A stretch of DNA of 64,000 bases from Dama dama (lineage: Eukaryota > Chordata > Mammalia > Artiodactyla > Cervidae): the NCBI RefSeq assembly GCF_033118175.1, contig NC_083685.1, positions 121,218,501 to 121,282,500 of the forward strand. The letters are read 5' to 3'. Under the pieces are notes generated by a model. It did no database searches. It was not told the DNA's origin and was given only the letters and a program-made list of their open reading frames with translations. The stretch's first letter is position 1. Each line of letters begins with the position of its first letter. Made by a program: the position numbers and the translations under genes. Shown piece after piece: positions 35,818-50,800 of this stretch.

Positions 35818-38800
35818 CTGAAAAACCAAGGAACAATAGACAGCGTTAAACAGTCATGTGACATAAGGAGTCATGTGATCACTGGTCAGTTTTTCAGGTC
35901 ATCACAGGACTAAAGTGCTCATTAAGGCCGGTAATACTGAGAGTCAGTTTAAAGACAACTAACTGCTGGCTCAGTGGTTAAGAATCTGCCTACAATGCAG
36001 GAGACCTGGGTTCAATCCCTGGGTTGGGAAGATCCCCTAGAGAAGGGAATGGAAACCCACTCCAGTATTCTTGCCTGGAGAATTCCATTGACAGAGGAGT
36101 CTAGTGGGACACAGTCCATGCGGTCGCAAAGAGTTGCACACGACTGAGCCCATGCAGCTGATCCGCTGAGTTACTTACCTGGCACTAGAATCCTGGCTTC
36201 AGGGATTTAGTGCATCCCTGCTGCTCCCCACCCTGGACTGCACCTACTCTACAGGAAGGATCTCCCCTTGATAAGGGCCCAGCCAGATGGTTCTAAGAGC
36301 TCTAGTAATACATCTGCTATACAAAACACAAAGCCTCACCATTCAAACAAAGCTTCTAGTCCAGTTCATGATTTGTTTAACAAAGATCATAAATTCTCTA
36401 GGAAGAGATATTCTTTCCTTACACTAAAAATTCTGGGATAACAAAGATTTCTTAAATAAGTTCAAAGAATACAAATGTAAATAGGCATATGCTACATAGC
36501 ATAATGGAGGAAAATGGCAATTATGAAGCCCTGAGGAAAACTGGAGTTTATCTATTTAGAAAAACAATAAAGTGAAAATCCCTTCCTCAGACCACACATT
36601 AAAGCACAAGGAAAAAACACGGGAGAATATTTTATAACCTTGGGACAGGACCCTTAGAGGTACATCTTCCTAGAGTCCTCATAGGAAAAATCTCTCAGAT
36701 TTGGCTTCATAAAATTAAAGACTGAGATACAGCCTTTGTAACATACCAGATAAAATATGAAGAAAAATACACATAGTCCAAAAGAAAACTAATCAAGAGG
36801 CAGTTTGGAGGAAGATACACAAATGGCTGATAAATATTTTCAGCCTTACCAGTAAATGGGAAAATATAAGCAAAAATGAGATACCATTTTGGGGCCATTA
36901 GATTGTTAAAAATACGAAAGATGGATAATATACAGTGTTGGGTATTCTTTATACGTTGGTGTAGCTTTTTCTATCAAAGTTAAAATGCACATCTCTCTGA
37001 CATAGGGAGACCACTACTCATAATGCAAACATAGGACTTTTGCAGTTGATAATGGTTAATCGGACTTTCCTGATGGCTTGGGGTAAACAATCTGCCGCAA
37101 TGCAGGAGATGCGGGTTTAAGAAGTGGGAAATGACAACCCACTCCAATAATCTTGCCTGGAGAATCCCATGCACAGAGAAGCCTGGCAGGCTACCATTCA
37201 TATGGTTGCCAAAGAGTTGGACACGACTTACTGACTAAACAACAATGGTATATCAGCAGGAAACCAAATTCTGCAGTAAGACAACAATTTCCATGATTAT
37301 GGAAGATCTTGGGAGACATGGCAGAATGTTGTATGTGTGCCTTGCTTGGCAGCCTTGCAAGCCCCTACCTCCACTCAGGGTTGAAACTCTCTGCAGTCTT
37401 GGGGTTCTTTAGCTTTAAGATCATCATTTCGTGAAGCTCCAGGAGGAAAGCATCCAGGCCAATCTGATTTAGGAAGGTGTTGAGCAGCTTAGCATTTTCA
37501 GGGCTGAGATCAGCTTTGTACCTTGGGATGATTTCCCCAAATGGCTCCTGGAATGAAATAAGAACAAATGATACATGGAAGCCTGGAAAGGGAATGTGCA
37601 GCTCCCTGGGTCCAGGCGGAGAGGAAGAGGCCAGACTCACTTTTCCCAGGCGAAGTAGCAGTTCAGACTTGTGGGCAGAGAGGAACTGCCAGAGGGCGAT
37701 GGTATGTTTTAACTGGCATATGTTTAAGGCCTGAAAGAGAACAGAACTCTTGAATATGAGGCCCTGCTTTCATTTGGCCCTGCACTGATTCCATCTCCTT
37801 CACTACGGAGGCCACCTCTGCTTCATCCACTAATTTCCTGCTTCGACTCTGAAAGGTCTCTGAAAGCCTTCTCCCACCGCAGCATCTCAGGGTCCACCAG
37901 CAGCACGCAGTCTGCACACACACCTCAGCAGACTTGTGCTTCCAAACTCTGTACATTCCGAGTACATCTCTGCATCTCCTGTCACTGTGTTCTGTTTACA
38001 ATGTAGACTGGCTGGGGAACGAGGTATTTTCACCTCCCCTCCTTTTCAGGGGCTGCCTAGATTGGTACTCCCTGGGGCGTGGTATCCCAGTAGGAAGTAG
38101 GGAGACGATAGAGGGGACAATGCTGATTTCCTTTGGAAGAGGCCAGACACGAGACCTACCTTTGAAACCAGTGAGGTCGGATCGCCCATCTTCAGCATGT
38201 CTTGGATATACACATTTAAGTGCATGTTTGGATCCCCACCAGCTGTGCTCAGAAACCCCAGCGTGACTTCTATGGCAGACAGAGCTTCACAGGCGTCACT
38301 GTAGGACTGCAGTTGTCCTCTGATGGCAGTGATGGCCACATTGGGGAGGGGACTCTAGGAAGTCAAACGCAGGATAGGGTCCACAGTTGGGGCATGCTGT
38401 GCACCGCCACCCTGTAAGAGTCTTATCTTCATCACTGCCAAGGCCACAGAATGGGACAGGCTCTCTGACAGCAGGAGTCTGCACTTGGTGCTTCTTGAGT
38501 GTCAGCAACATTCAGGTATGTTACAGAGAGAGAGATGAACTCATTGAATGGTCAAATCAACTTCGTGAGGATATGCATATGGACACACACATACACAGAT
38601 ACACAGCCCCCACAAACTCACACACACACATAAATCAGAAAAGCAGGAATAAGTAAGTTCTCTGGACCTTTGCCTCAGCATACACAGTCATGACAGCACT
38701 ACTAAAAAACTACAAGCACAAGATTTCAACCTGTTAATGCTCAATGAGAAAACTTCTGCTGGGACTTCCCTGGTGGTCTGGTGGTTAAGAATCCTCCTTG

Positions 38801-41800
38801 CAATGCAGGGGATGTGGGTTCTATTCCTGGTTAGGGAACTAAGATCTCACATGCCACAGAGCAACTAAGCCTGCCTGCTGCAACTACTGACTGCGTGACA
38901 GGATCTCGTGTGCCACAACCAGTGAGTCTGTGCACCGCGGTGGGAGTGCCTTCATGATACGGTGATGGTCCCACATGCTGCAACTAGCACCCGAGGCAGC
39001 CAAAATAAATAAATACTTTAAAAAGATTCATGGGAAAAAAAAAAAAAACAAACTTTTGCTGATCCTGTGTGCCCTCTAGAAATATCACGGTGCTCAGAAC
39101 AAAGGGAGGCCCTGAAACTCTTTGGTGCTCATGGCAAATGCCCTGAGTGAAGGCGGAAGAGTCCTAATATGGATGGAAACACTCTGGTAAGACAGAGGCA
39201 CACGCAAATAAGGTTGATCATCACCTGTTGCATTTTGTTCTTGATGTCCATGAAGAGATGCTCATAGTTCCAGTCACGTCTGTATACCAGAGTGGGTATT
39301 CCCTAAAGTGAGAAAGAAAAAGACTGGAATGGAATTCACCGTGGAGGTTTCCATCAGATGACAATATATGCCTGAGTTGAGACTTGGTTGTAGTCCCAGG
39401 GATTTCAGTGCATCACCGGCAAGGCAGGCAGCTCCTTGTTGCCTCGTGATGTGTGTTTACCCTGTAAACTATGGAAACAGTGACACAATGAGGAACCCAG
39501 CCTGCCCCCCAGGACCAAGCAGATACTGTCACATGGTATTCTGTGGCCCTCAGACCACCAGTTGGAGCAGGCCATGAGGACATCGTGCTGACACTGAGCA
39601 CAGACTGTGGACGAGGGGGCACGCAGCTGACAGAGCAGAATGAATTAAGGCTTGAGCTCAAACAGTTCACTGCCTAACTGCAGGCAGGGAGGAAGCATAA
39701 ACAGAATGAAGTGCCACACCTTTGGACCTGGAAGCAACAAGCACAGGCCAGGTAAAGAACGGAACTGCAGGCTGCATTCAGGGAAGGGAGAGTGATCCAG
39801 CCTGTGCAGTCATGGGATTCAGTGCAGGGAAGTGGATGGAGAGATGCAGATCTGGATGTCAGAAATGTGGGCTAAGGAGCCTGAAGCCGGGGACTGGTTG
39901 GGACCTACTGCAGCAGTGGAGCTTAAGGACAGATGCTTTGAACTAGAGCAGCGGGCTGGTTGGTGAAACGCAGGCGCCTGATGGTAGAGATGACAGACTG
40001 TGTTTGCAGACTAAAGGAAAAGGGGGAAAACAATGAGGTTCAGTGTGGGTGGCTGGTGGTGCCATTAACTACGGCAGAGAAATCTGGACTAAGTCCACTG
40101 AGACCTGCAGTCACCCTTGGGTGCTGAGGCGTGGATCGGACGTATAGACAACTCTGCAGAGCCGTCAGCCCTGCATGCGGGCGTGGTCACAGATACTAGG
40201 AGTGTGGATGAAGGGTCCAGAGCATCCCTCCTCATTCTGAAACTGCTGTGATCAAAGCCACACTTGAGGCAACTTTTTCAAGACAGACACACAGACCACA
40301 GACATGTGGACCATGGACACGTGGGCCATGTCAATACAGCAGGTCAGCCTTGCCTTGAGGGTCAGCCTGGGCTTGCCCTGCAGGAAGCGGCTGATGATCT
40401 GGCGCTGGATCTTCTCCAGGTCAAACTCCTGCAAGGTCTCCCCGCCCTGCTGCACGTGGTACTGGCAGTTGGAGAGAATCAGTGGAATCAGGTCCCGCTC
40501 CACTTCGTAGCTGATGACGTGCAGGTCGGCAATCTCAGAGGCATCGATGGAGTAGCTGGAGACAGACAGACAGAGTTCAGGGTCCCAGTGAGATGCACAT
40601 GGCCTGTCCATGCAGAGCCAGCTCCTGTCTGATGTTGCCGCAGGCTGTGCAGGTGAAGGGACATGCAAATCTGTGACACTTGTGAGCGTAGCTGAAGGGG
40701 TTTCTGTTCAAGAAGGACCTGAAGCCTGGCTTGCTGTCTCTAGGTCTGGTGACCCTATTTCCCTGTTTGTTCCCCTCAGAAATGACTTCCTGCGCTGAAA
40801 GGGCATCCCCTGATGTCAGCCTGCATGCTTACCTGTTATCTTCTTTGGAGAACTTCTCCACCGCATAGACAATTTCATTGTGCAAGTTAATCAAGTAGCT
40901 GACTAAGGCGGTGGAGCAGAGGCCCCGGCCCTGGCGGCGAGGCAGGATGACTTCCAAGTCAGTGTCCAGATCAAGGTCGGAGCTGCAGTAGTCTTTAGGT
41001 AGCTTGATCTCACCTTAAATGACAGAGGGGCAGTCACCTCCCTGCTGTTTCTTTCATAGCATCAGGACTGGGAGCCCACCATGGTGGGAAGGGGGGCAAC
41101 GCAGAAGCCACCTCAACAGAACAGAGCTGGGAACCAAGAGTGCTTCTGTCTCCCACCTCTTTTATGTGCTGACAAGTTTCAAATAGTCTCAGCTCCTTTT
41201 TGATACTGAATTTGTAGACTCGAGAGGACTGAGGGGTTGCTCTTTCTGAAACGTTATGCACTCATCTCAGACACCCTCACCAAGAGTCCACAGATCCTGC
41301 ATTAGAGACACACAGCCTGGTGCTGTGCACACACGGAACAGGCAGAGTCAGGCTGGAGAAAACAGGCCTGCAGAGAGGTGCTCCTGTAGTGTTTAGTATA
41401 AAGGGGATCTGACTTACCATTGGTCTCCAGCGATCGCCTCAGCTTGTTCCATGTTGACAGAAAGACAGTGACTCTACTGCAGGCTAACTTCTTCAGTCCA
41501 TCTAGCAAACAAAACACTTTTTAAGAACTCCAAGATAACACCTAGTCCCATCTAGGTCAAACCAACAGAATTACTTGCTCTTTGACCCCCCAGCTTCATA
41601 TCATCACCAACACACTCTAAATGCTGTTTAAACTAAAGCTGAGTTTGAGGAACCAGAGAGAGAGAGGGAGATTCTGGACTGCTACAGCAAAGCCTCTAAT
41701 GTGTCCCAGGCATTCACAGCACCCACTGCTTCATGCTACAAACTTAGGGAACAGAACACACATTAGCCCTGACCTGGAGCCCCCGAGTTGGACCAATTCT

Positions 41801-44800
41801 TTGTACCACAACAGGGGTAGTCCTGATGCTCTGTGAGAGCAGAGCCTTACCTGAATCGTGACTGCTAATAAAACTTCGGATGGATCTGTATTCAGCTTCT
41901 GAAACATTCTGGAATCGTTTCACTAGATTCCTTTGCAGGGCCAAAATCTCGGGCAAGAATTTCACCAGTCTCAGCTCTGCCTCCTAGAGAAGGGAAGACC
42001 GCCACGAAAACTTTTTTTTTTTTTTTCTAGGAACACTTTTTAATGCACCTAGATAATGTTCCTGGGAATCAGACTTTGGGGCTGGCTCAGGCCATGTATT
42101 TGTAGTTTAATACGGTCAATGTGCCATTTTACATAACACATAGTACTTGAGAATGGTGAAAGGCAAGTACCTTTCACTTCCTTCAGCAAGTACTTAGCGA
42201 CTGCTTACAATGTGTTGGCCAGTGTTCTACACTTCTTCAGTGTAATGGACCTGAGCACACCAGTGACAGATTACACAATGGCCTTCCCATCAGGAATCCA
42301 TTTTCATTAACTGACCCACCAAAATTTCTGCATCATGTTACTTCTTCCTAGATTGCAAATACTGGTGCATGGAGGAAATGATTAGAAAATGTGTTTTAGA
42401 AAATAAAAATTCAAATGGATTAAAGTTAGGAAGAGTGTGTAATTCTGGCTCTGAAAGATATGATGCACACGTTACTGCTCTGTTCCCCTCCAATCCTACC
42501 ACCAGCCTCACTCTGAATGGTTTAGGAACAGGGAAGACTTTTTGTTTGATTTCAGTTATGCATTCCCAACTGAAGTTTTTTCATTCAAGAGACACTCATT
42601 GGTGACTAACTGCTACAGGCAGTGGGGGGATGGAGTTGAACAGATAAATGAAAGATATTATTCTGTTCTTTCTTGCTGAGTGATTGGGAGAAACCCTCCT
42701 GGCCAAGTACTTTGCAGATTCCTACTAATTCCAATGCGTGGATATATTTCACCTGTGACTCTATGCTTCAAATGACTCGTACAGATGGATGTGTTTGGAG
42801 ATCTCTACCCCTGGGTCTTCTGCCAGAGACATTTTATTCAAAAATCAAAGTAGTTTAATGGCTGTCCCACCCTCAGGACTGATCAGATTAAATGAGAGCA
42901 GGGTCTCCAGGTCTCCCGGGGACACGTAGGTGGCGGTCACGGTGAAGCAGCCGCACCTTCTGCAGAAACTTCCAGAGGATGGGCACTGACTCTTTGCCGT
43001 TCTTCTGCTCCACGATGTGCTGGAGGTGCTCGATGGTGATCCTTTTCCTGCAGCTCCACATCTTAGAGCAGTGAACCACGCTATTCTTGGGCAGGTGGGG
43101 CAGGAAGGTCACTGGGTCACCGTACACGATTCTGGCCACAGGGTTGGAGCTGATGCGCTCATCTTGGCTGATCTGAGCGTTCACTGCCAGGAGGGTTTTA
43201 TCTAGATGCTACGTGAGGAAAGCGACATGGGATCTGGAAGTGAGATGCTAGGTTTTTGTCTCCTCAAACAGAATAAGTCTCAGACATCTATATTTTATTA
43301 CCGTTATTTTAAATACTTCCTGACTTATATTTCCCAATGGGCTTAGTTACTCTCAGTAACATTCTTACCTGACAGGGTTTATTTCTCTGCCTCGTTTGCA
43401 CCTTCTGCTATAAAAAGTAGTGGAGAGAAAATGACTGCCTGCGCTTTCTGGATTCCCAGTAATTCCTCAGCTTGATATACCAGCCTGCCTCGGGAGGGGA
43501 CAGGATGGGGAAGGGGGCAACAGGAGGGTGGGGTGACTAAATAGAGAACACCTAAATCTGTGACTTAGCCTAGGGTTTCTTTCTCTAAGGGACACTTCCA
43601 GAACGGACAACAGACCAAGTGCTCAGCAGAGGCTGTGGAAACCCCTTCCCGCACCTTCCCAGAGAAAGTAGCCCCATAGCTACTCATCACTTACCTCTAG
43701 TTCATGCAGAATAAGAGTCTGAATAAGCTGTTCCCAGCTGTTCCTCTTTCCCCTGGTTGACAATTCGGCATCAAAATCTAAAGACCCTGTAAAGAAAAAT
43801 GTGTATGTTACCCAAGAAACAAAAACCACAGCATTCTACATAAAACACTGAAGAAATGTTTAATTGAAAGAATGCTCCTTTTGGGAGCAGGGGTGGATAT
43901 ATTTTCCTAAAGTAACCTGAGCATTTAAAAATGTTTCCTGCTGCTACCACCAAACTCATGATCTTTGTGAAGATACTTCAAACTCTAAAATCTCTAACCC
44001 ATGTAATTATCATCTTAAAGCCATTCTGAACAAAATTACTGAAAAGACAATACTTTAAATCAGAAGCCCAGGGGCAAAATAACAGTGACTAGTGGTACCA
44101 CAGGTCTCAACTGCTGCCACCTGGGCTTGAAGACAGAGGCAGGACCCTGTGGGTGCATTTGATGCAGAATGCCATAGAAACTGTCAGCGTGCTTCTAGAA
44201 TTTGGTCACTTTGTCAGTGTGATACTTGCTGAGCTTACCTAGTGTGAAACCACTCAGAATGAGAAACTTAAAATCAGATTTTGCTAAATGGAAAATATAT
44301 ATGGATGCTGAGTGAGCGAAAGTCGCTCAGTTTGTCTGACTCTTTGCGATACCATGGACTCTACAGTCCATGGACTTCTCCAGGCCAGACTACTGGAGTG
44401 GGCAGCCTTTCCCTTCTCCAGGGGATCTTCCCAGCCCAGGGATTGAACCTAGGTCTCCTGCATTGCAGGCAGACTCTTTACCAGCTGAGCCACAGGGAAG
44501 CCCATACGGATGCTGGTTTCTGACAAAAAAAGCTCCTGAAGAGGAAATGGATTTTCTTGTCATGTCACAGATCTTTTTATTGCCATTGTTATTTTAAATA
44601 ACATTGTCATTAGAGTGGTAATTTAAAAAGATTTTTGCAAATAACCTAAAAGAAAACAAAACTATTCTTCCACCACTCGGAGACAGCCCTCTCACTAACT
44701 TGTCTTACAGACCTTTTCTTTCTCAGTGGACTTTAACTTTAAAACTAGAAAATGAGCTTAATAGTTGTTAGCCTACTTTTACATGTGACAAATTGTGGAT

Positions 44801-47800
44801 GCATATACATATTAAATGTCAGTCCACGAATGCAGTATTGTTTCAGGAAAAGAAGATGCTGCCCCCGCCCCGGAAAACAAAACAAAACAGATATCCAACA
44901 GAAAGAGACCAAGTTCCAAGCGCTCATCAAACATTAGTCTCTTTGATGTTTCTTTAATGCACGTCGCTTCTTTTGGATGCCGTATGTTCCCCATGCAGTG
45001 GCTGAACTACATCCAAGGCTGACTTTTGAAACTAACGCCTCCCAAATACACTCGCACCAGCAGGGGGTCAGTGGAAAGGCCAGGCAGGTGCTCCCCTCCC
45101 CGACTCTCTGGAAAGTGCAGGTCTTCCTGCTCGCCCCTCATCTCCTCTGGGGTGGAGGAGTGCCCTGCTCCCCACGCTGGCTGAGCCCCCGCCCCCGGCC
45201 CCGGGCCCAGCTCCTCACCGCGGCCCTGCTCTCGGAGGAGGCGGCGCAGGACGAGGTGCACCACGCCGGCGGCCTCGTCCGCGCTCCTCCCCACCATGTC
45301 CGTCAGCTGCTCCAGGTCTCTCTGGATGTGCTGCTGCAGAAACCCTTTTGGGTCCCTCACTGGAGGTTTGATGATGTTCATCAAGTCCTGTGGGGGCAAG
45401 AGGACAAAATGTCAAGCAAGGTCTTGTTTGAGGAGGGGACGGCAAGTTCAGGAGAGGTCAGGAGTGGTGAAGAGCCAGTTCCAAGCCAGAGGACAGTCTC
45501 TAGGAGGGATGTCAGCGTGATTCAAACTGTAGAGGCGACAGAAAACCGAGGAGCAGAAATGAAGGTGGTCTGAAAACGACTGCCTTCTATATTGTCAATG
45601 TGAAATAAAGAACTTTAAAAACCTAAACTTTTTGCTCTCAAGGTTAATTAACTTAGATAAAATGCAGCATGCTATTTCTTTCTTCCCCAGAGTCACAGCA
45701 AAGACACAGGTAAAATCACGGTGATTTTAGCCTCTCCATTCTCAGGTGTGGACCGGAGACACTTAGCTATTCAGAAAAAACTGACTTTACATCATCTGAC
45801 AAGTAGTTCCCCTTACCACCATAGGCCACAGTGGGAAAAATTAAGATGTGTGAATTTTACATTATGTTCTGTGTTAGGTAACAATGACTTACTCAAAATC
45901 CACAGGGGGTGGCTAGGTCTTTTAATTTTATTTTTTTCAACTATTAAAAATGATTTATTAAAATTTTTCATGATTTATTAAAATTTAAAAGTCAACGTAC
46001 AAATTACAAGAATGACAAAAATTGAGACTAAAATGGTATAAATAATACTAAATTTTTAATTTCAATTTTTATTTTAATTAAACCTTTTAAAATACTTTTA
46101 TATAAATTTGTAATTCTAATGTTCGATATCCATCTAATTGTCAAAGAATTGGTATCAGGCTTCAATATGTTTCATCTAGACCTACATGCACAAATGTAGG
46201 TTAATAAGATTTGTTTTATATTGTAAAGCATTCTTCATTTGTTACTACTGCCAATACAATTACTAATTCATGAGAATCCTGTGAACCACAAATTGGAACT
46301 TCAAAGAGGAGTAAGAAAATAGTTCCTTATTTCTACTGGGAAAGGATACTTAGTTATCAGAGAAGCAATACATTCATACTCTCTGAAAGGAAAGAGTAGA
46401 CAAATTCATTGATCTGTCTATCCCCTTATCCAAGTACTTCTGCATTCAGATCTTCCCCACACTCCCTAAGTAGTTTCTGCTTCTGATGTCAGTAAGGGCA
46501 CAACACACAAACCTCACAGCATGCAAACACAGGAAGCAGTCTTGTGTTCCAAGGGGCAAAATCAGAGAACTCGAGCGGAACAGGGTTAGCCACAATGAAA
46601 CCAAGCAGGACCCTGCAGGGCCTTCCCAGGAACTGGGTAGGGTTTTTTAGATGAAAGGATTCACTATGAAAAACTACCATAGAAACCAGTACAAGATTGG
46701 GCAGTACAGTGTGCTACCTGGGGACTCTGGGTGGCTCCCAGAAGCATCGCCAAATGAGTGAGTAGCCGGATGAGAAGGAAGACCACGGGGGACATCTCTC
46801 GGTCAGATATCACGGCCACACCTCTGGGTGGTGGGCTTCCCAGCACATGGCCAGTTTGAGTTCTGTCCGTGGTGTCACTGGAAAGGACAAGAGAAGACAG
46901 GGTGAAGGCTGAAGAAGACCATTTCTTCTGCCTCTAGGGGCACACTTCAGAGTCTTAGGACCTAGAGACCAGGTTCACGGTTTTGAAGAAAATGATGCTG
47001 AAATTTATTTATTCTTTTAAGCCTAGACCACTTTTCTGAGGCTTTTTCTTTATAGACAGGCCCTTCTGGCTGACCAAAATTCCACAACAGTGTAAAGTGT
47101 TTGTGAGACTAGCCGGGGTGGGGGTGGGGTCGTGGGGAGGGGCAGCATAATGGTAGGGGGTTTGAGGTACAAACTATTATGTATAAAATAAGCTACAAGG
47201 ATATATTGTACAACACAGGCAATATAGCCAATATTTTATAACTATAAATGGAATATAGCCTTTAAAATCGTGAATTACAATACCGCACACCTGTAATTTA
47301 TATAGTATTGTACATCAACTTCAGTAAAAAAAAGAAAATAAGCTTTTCTGAGAAGCAGCCCTGAGGTGACCTCTAACATTAGTTCAGCATTCACTTGACC
47401 CAGAAAACCCCACAAAATCATGCAAATCAAGATTCACTTTAAGAACATTGGTGAACCACCCCGACCATTGAGGGGATGCGTATCTGAAAAGCCACCAAGT
47501 ATCCGAGGACGTCACTTAGCAGTGCACAGGACAAACTGGGGCTGAAGGCAGGGTTGGTGGCCCAAAATCAGTGCTGAATTTTTACTGCACGTGCTCAAAA
47601 ATGCAGAGAGTGATGCTGAACTGAAGGACTTAGATGTAGATTATCTTGCTTATTGAGCACAGCCAGGTAAACAAAACCCCCAAATGCGGCACAGGACTTA
47701 CAGAGCTCAGGGTTGGATCAACCCCTCCATGAGCTCTCCCCGCCACACTGAGATGATCCTTTCTGAAAAAGAACAGACTGTTCCTAAACCAGAAGAGGGG

Positions 47801-50800
47801 GTTGCACAGAAGAAAAAGATATCCCAGAAGAACCTGAAGAAACAAAAACTTAAGGTATGGGAATAAATGCTGCAAAAAATAAATGCAAATAATAATAGTG
47901 AAATAAAATCATTATCAAAACAAAACTGACTGTTTGTGCTATTCCTGGGGCCATATGTCAGGATGGCGGTTTGGACCTGCTTCTTGCCCTGAATCAGTGG
48001 GAGAGCGGCAGGCAGGCAAAGGACAGAGTCTGGAGTAACTGACATTAACATGGAAATATATACACACTGGTCTCCTTCTCCCACATTAAAAACTAGGATC
48101 CAATCTCTGCAAAGGATTTGGCATCACACCCAGATGGGAGGTGCAGTGTGATGGCTATGTTCAGTTGAAATGATACTGGAGATTCTAGGACATTCTAATA
48201 GTTTATGGAGATAACAGGTTAGAATATTTTAAACTGTAACAGCACCAAAATAGCTAGACTATAAGATCAATGTAGAGAGGTCACACCTCCTATTAAGGGA
48301 GCATTTACAACCATACTTGTCTAATGAGCAACTGTGGGATTATGAGATTAGACTTTTAGCTGGATTCTGAAGTATTTGATAAGATTGACTAGTTCGCCTC
48401 TATTTTTCTCAAAAGAAAAAAAAAAGTAAGCTAAGACTTTGTAAGTGACAGGTTTAAACTTCCCTCTGAATTTGGTCACCCTGTTTATGTCAAGCAATTT
48501 CTACAGGGGTTGTAACCAAGGTTCAACTGGAAGATATTTGAATTAAAAAGTATTAATAAGTATTAAGGTATGGTCTGTTTTTGCATTAAAAGCCCAGTTA
48601 GCCAGTGACAGATCAAATGCCTCACTACCGAATGGCCACAGAGACCTTGGCATTGATATCCAACATGACCCAGATCCAAATGTACTATCGTAATTGATAA
48701 TATATTTAGTATTGATTTATCAGCTGGAATAGAAACAGCCGCAAAGTACATTATTTAGAAAGGAAATAGAAAATTACATACTTGATAACATGAAACCCCG
48801 CCTTCGGAATGTGATTAATCCCTCCAATTGGAGCATGACAGTCAATACAAAAGCTCTGTTCCATCGGCCTGCCACACTAGGAGAAACACAAATGTGCCCC
48901 CAGATCAGTTTGGACAAATCCCGAAGTATGAGCATATACTTACCACAGAAGGTACTAGATGCCACTAGGATTGCTTCCTTCGGTGTATGCATACGTCAGG
49001 TGGGGCTGCAGGAGCCCTGGGAGACAGGGCAGGCACTCCATGGCAACTGTGCTGTGTGTGTGTGTTAGTCGCTCTGTCTTGTCCATCTCTTTGAGACCCC
49101 ATGGACTATACCCACCGGGCTCCTCTGTCCAGGGGACTCTCCAGGCAAGAATACTGAAGTGGGTTGCCATTTCCTTCTTCAGCCAACTATGTTGTGTGTG
49201 GGCAAATATAGACGTTTTTTAAAAATAGAGGCTATTAAGTTTTATTCCCAGTCACTTTATAGATAAATATATAAAACTCAATCTTTTATTTTCACATTCA
49301 TCACTGTTTTCCATTCATTCTCCTACGAGTTTAATGCTTCATTATCTAACACCAGGAATACTACAGTAGCTTCCAAACTGATTTCCTTAAATGGCATTTC
49401 CTTAATAGCATTCCTTAATGCCATTTAGAATTTTTCATTTTTAAACAATGTCATCATATGATTTACTACTTCCAAAGGTTCATTTTTCAAAATCAGATTG
49501 TGTGCTACTATAAATACACTAATAGTCTATAACAAACCAAACCAGTCTCAGATTCCTGGACCACAGAATTTCAGTACTGGGAGCAGTCTTAGGAAGAATC
49601 TATTTTAATCCCATTTTATGGACAATGAAGTGAGAAGCTCAGAAATATACGGTGCGAAGCATGTCTCAGGTTTATCCTCCATGCTGCTTATTTACTGTAT
49701 TAAATAACATTTGTCTCTTTCAATTCAATAGCCTGTTCTGAGCAGGTAGAGATGACACTATGAATGGCCCTGGCTAGATGCTTTGGGATTCAGAGATGAA
49801 CAATACAGCCATCTTCCCCTCACAGGCTTACAAGGCGCGCATCTCCTTTTCCTATCCTTCGGTGTCTAGACCCTATCTCCTTGCTGGGCAAGTAATCCAG
49901 CCTACAGTCGAGTCAACACCTTGTCATCACATAAAGACCTGAGTCACTGACTCCGTACTGCAGTGGCCAGGGAGGACTGCCAGCATGGTTCCAGCCCTGC
50001 AGTTTTGTCTTGCAGGGGACCTTGAGCAACATCTGGAGGCAGTTTTATCTGTCACACTGTGCGAGACAGGACACTACTGCCATCTGGTGAGTTGAGGCCA
50101 GGAATGCTTGTAAACCTGCAAGAATGCCCAGGCCAACCCCACAATAAGGCCTTATGTCCACAGGGCTGAGGTCAAGAAACCCAGGCTGGAAAACCTTCAT
50201 ACCATTTGGAGGTTTAGTCAGAATACCTAGTGAAAGTGAAAGTCACTCAGCCATGTCTGACTCTTTGCAACCCCATGGACTGCACCAGAATACTGCAGTG
50301 GGTAGCACTTCCCTTCTCCGGGGGATGTTTCCAACCCAGGGATCAAAGCCATGTCTCCTGCATTGCAGGCAGATTCTTCACCAGCTGAGCCACAAGGGAA
50401 GCCCAAGAATACTGGAGAGGGTAGCCTATCCCTTCTCCAGTGGAGCTTCTTGACCCAGGAAATGAACTGGGGTCTCCTGCATTGCAGGTGGATTCTTTAC
50501 CAACTGAGCTGAGGGAAGCCCCATAGAACAGCTGTCAAAACGAGTCTGTGTTCTCCCCAAAGGTCCAGTCTCTCATTATCCTCCTCCCTTATGGGCCCCC
50601 TCCTCGGACCTGGAGGAGGAACACACATTCTGAACCCCCACAAACCCTATCCCAAATACCAAGACTCACCTCTCCTACAGCGCACATGTGACCATTGGGA
50701 CATCCTGTTGAAAGAACAGGACACATGTTGGCTGGTGAGGCTTTGCCTAATGACCCACCATTAAACAGGAAACCTGACTCCCTGCTTTCTGGTCTAACCA

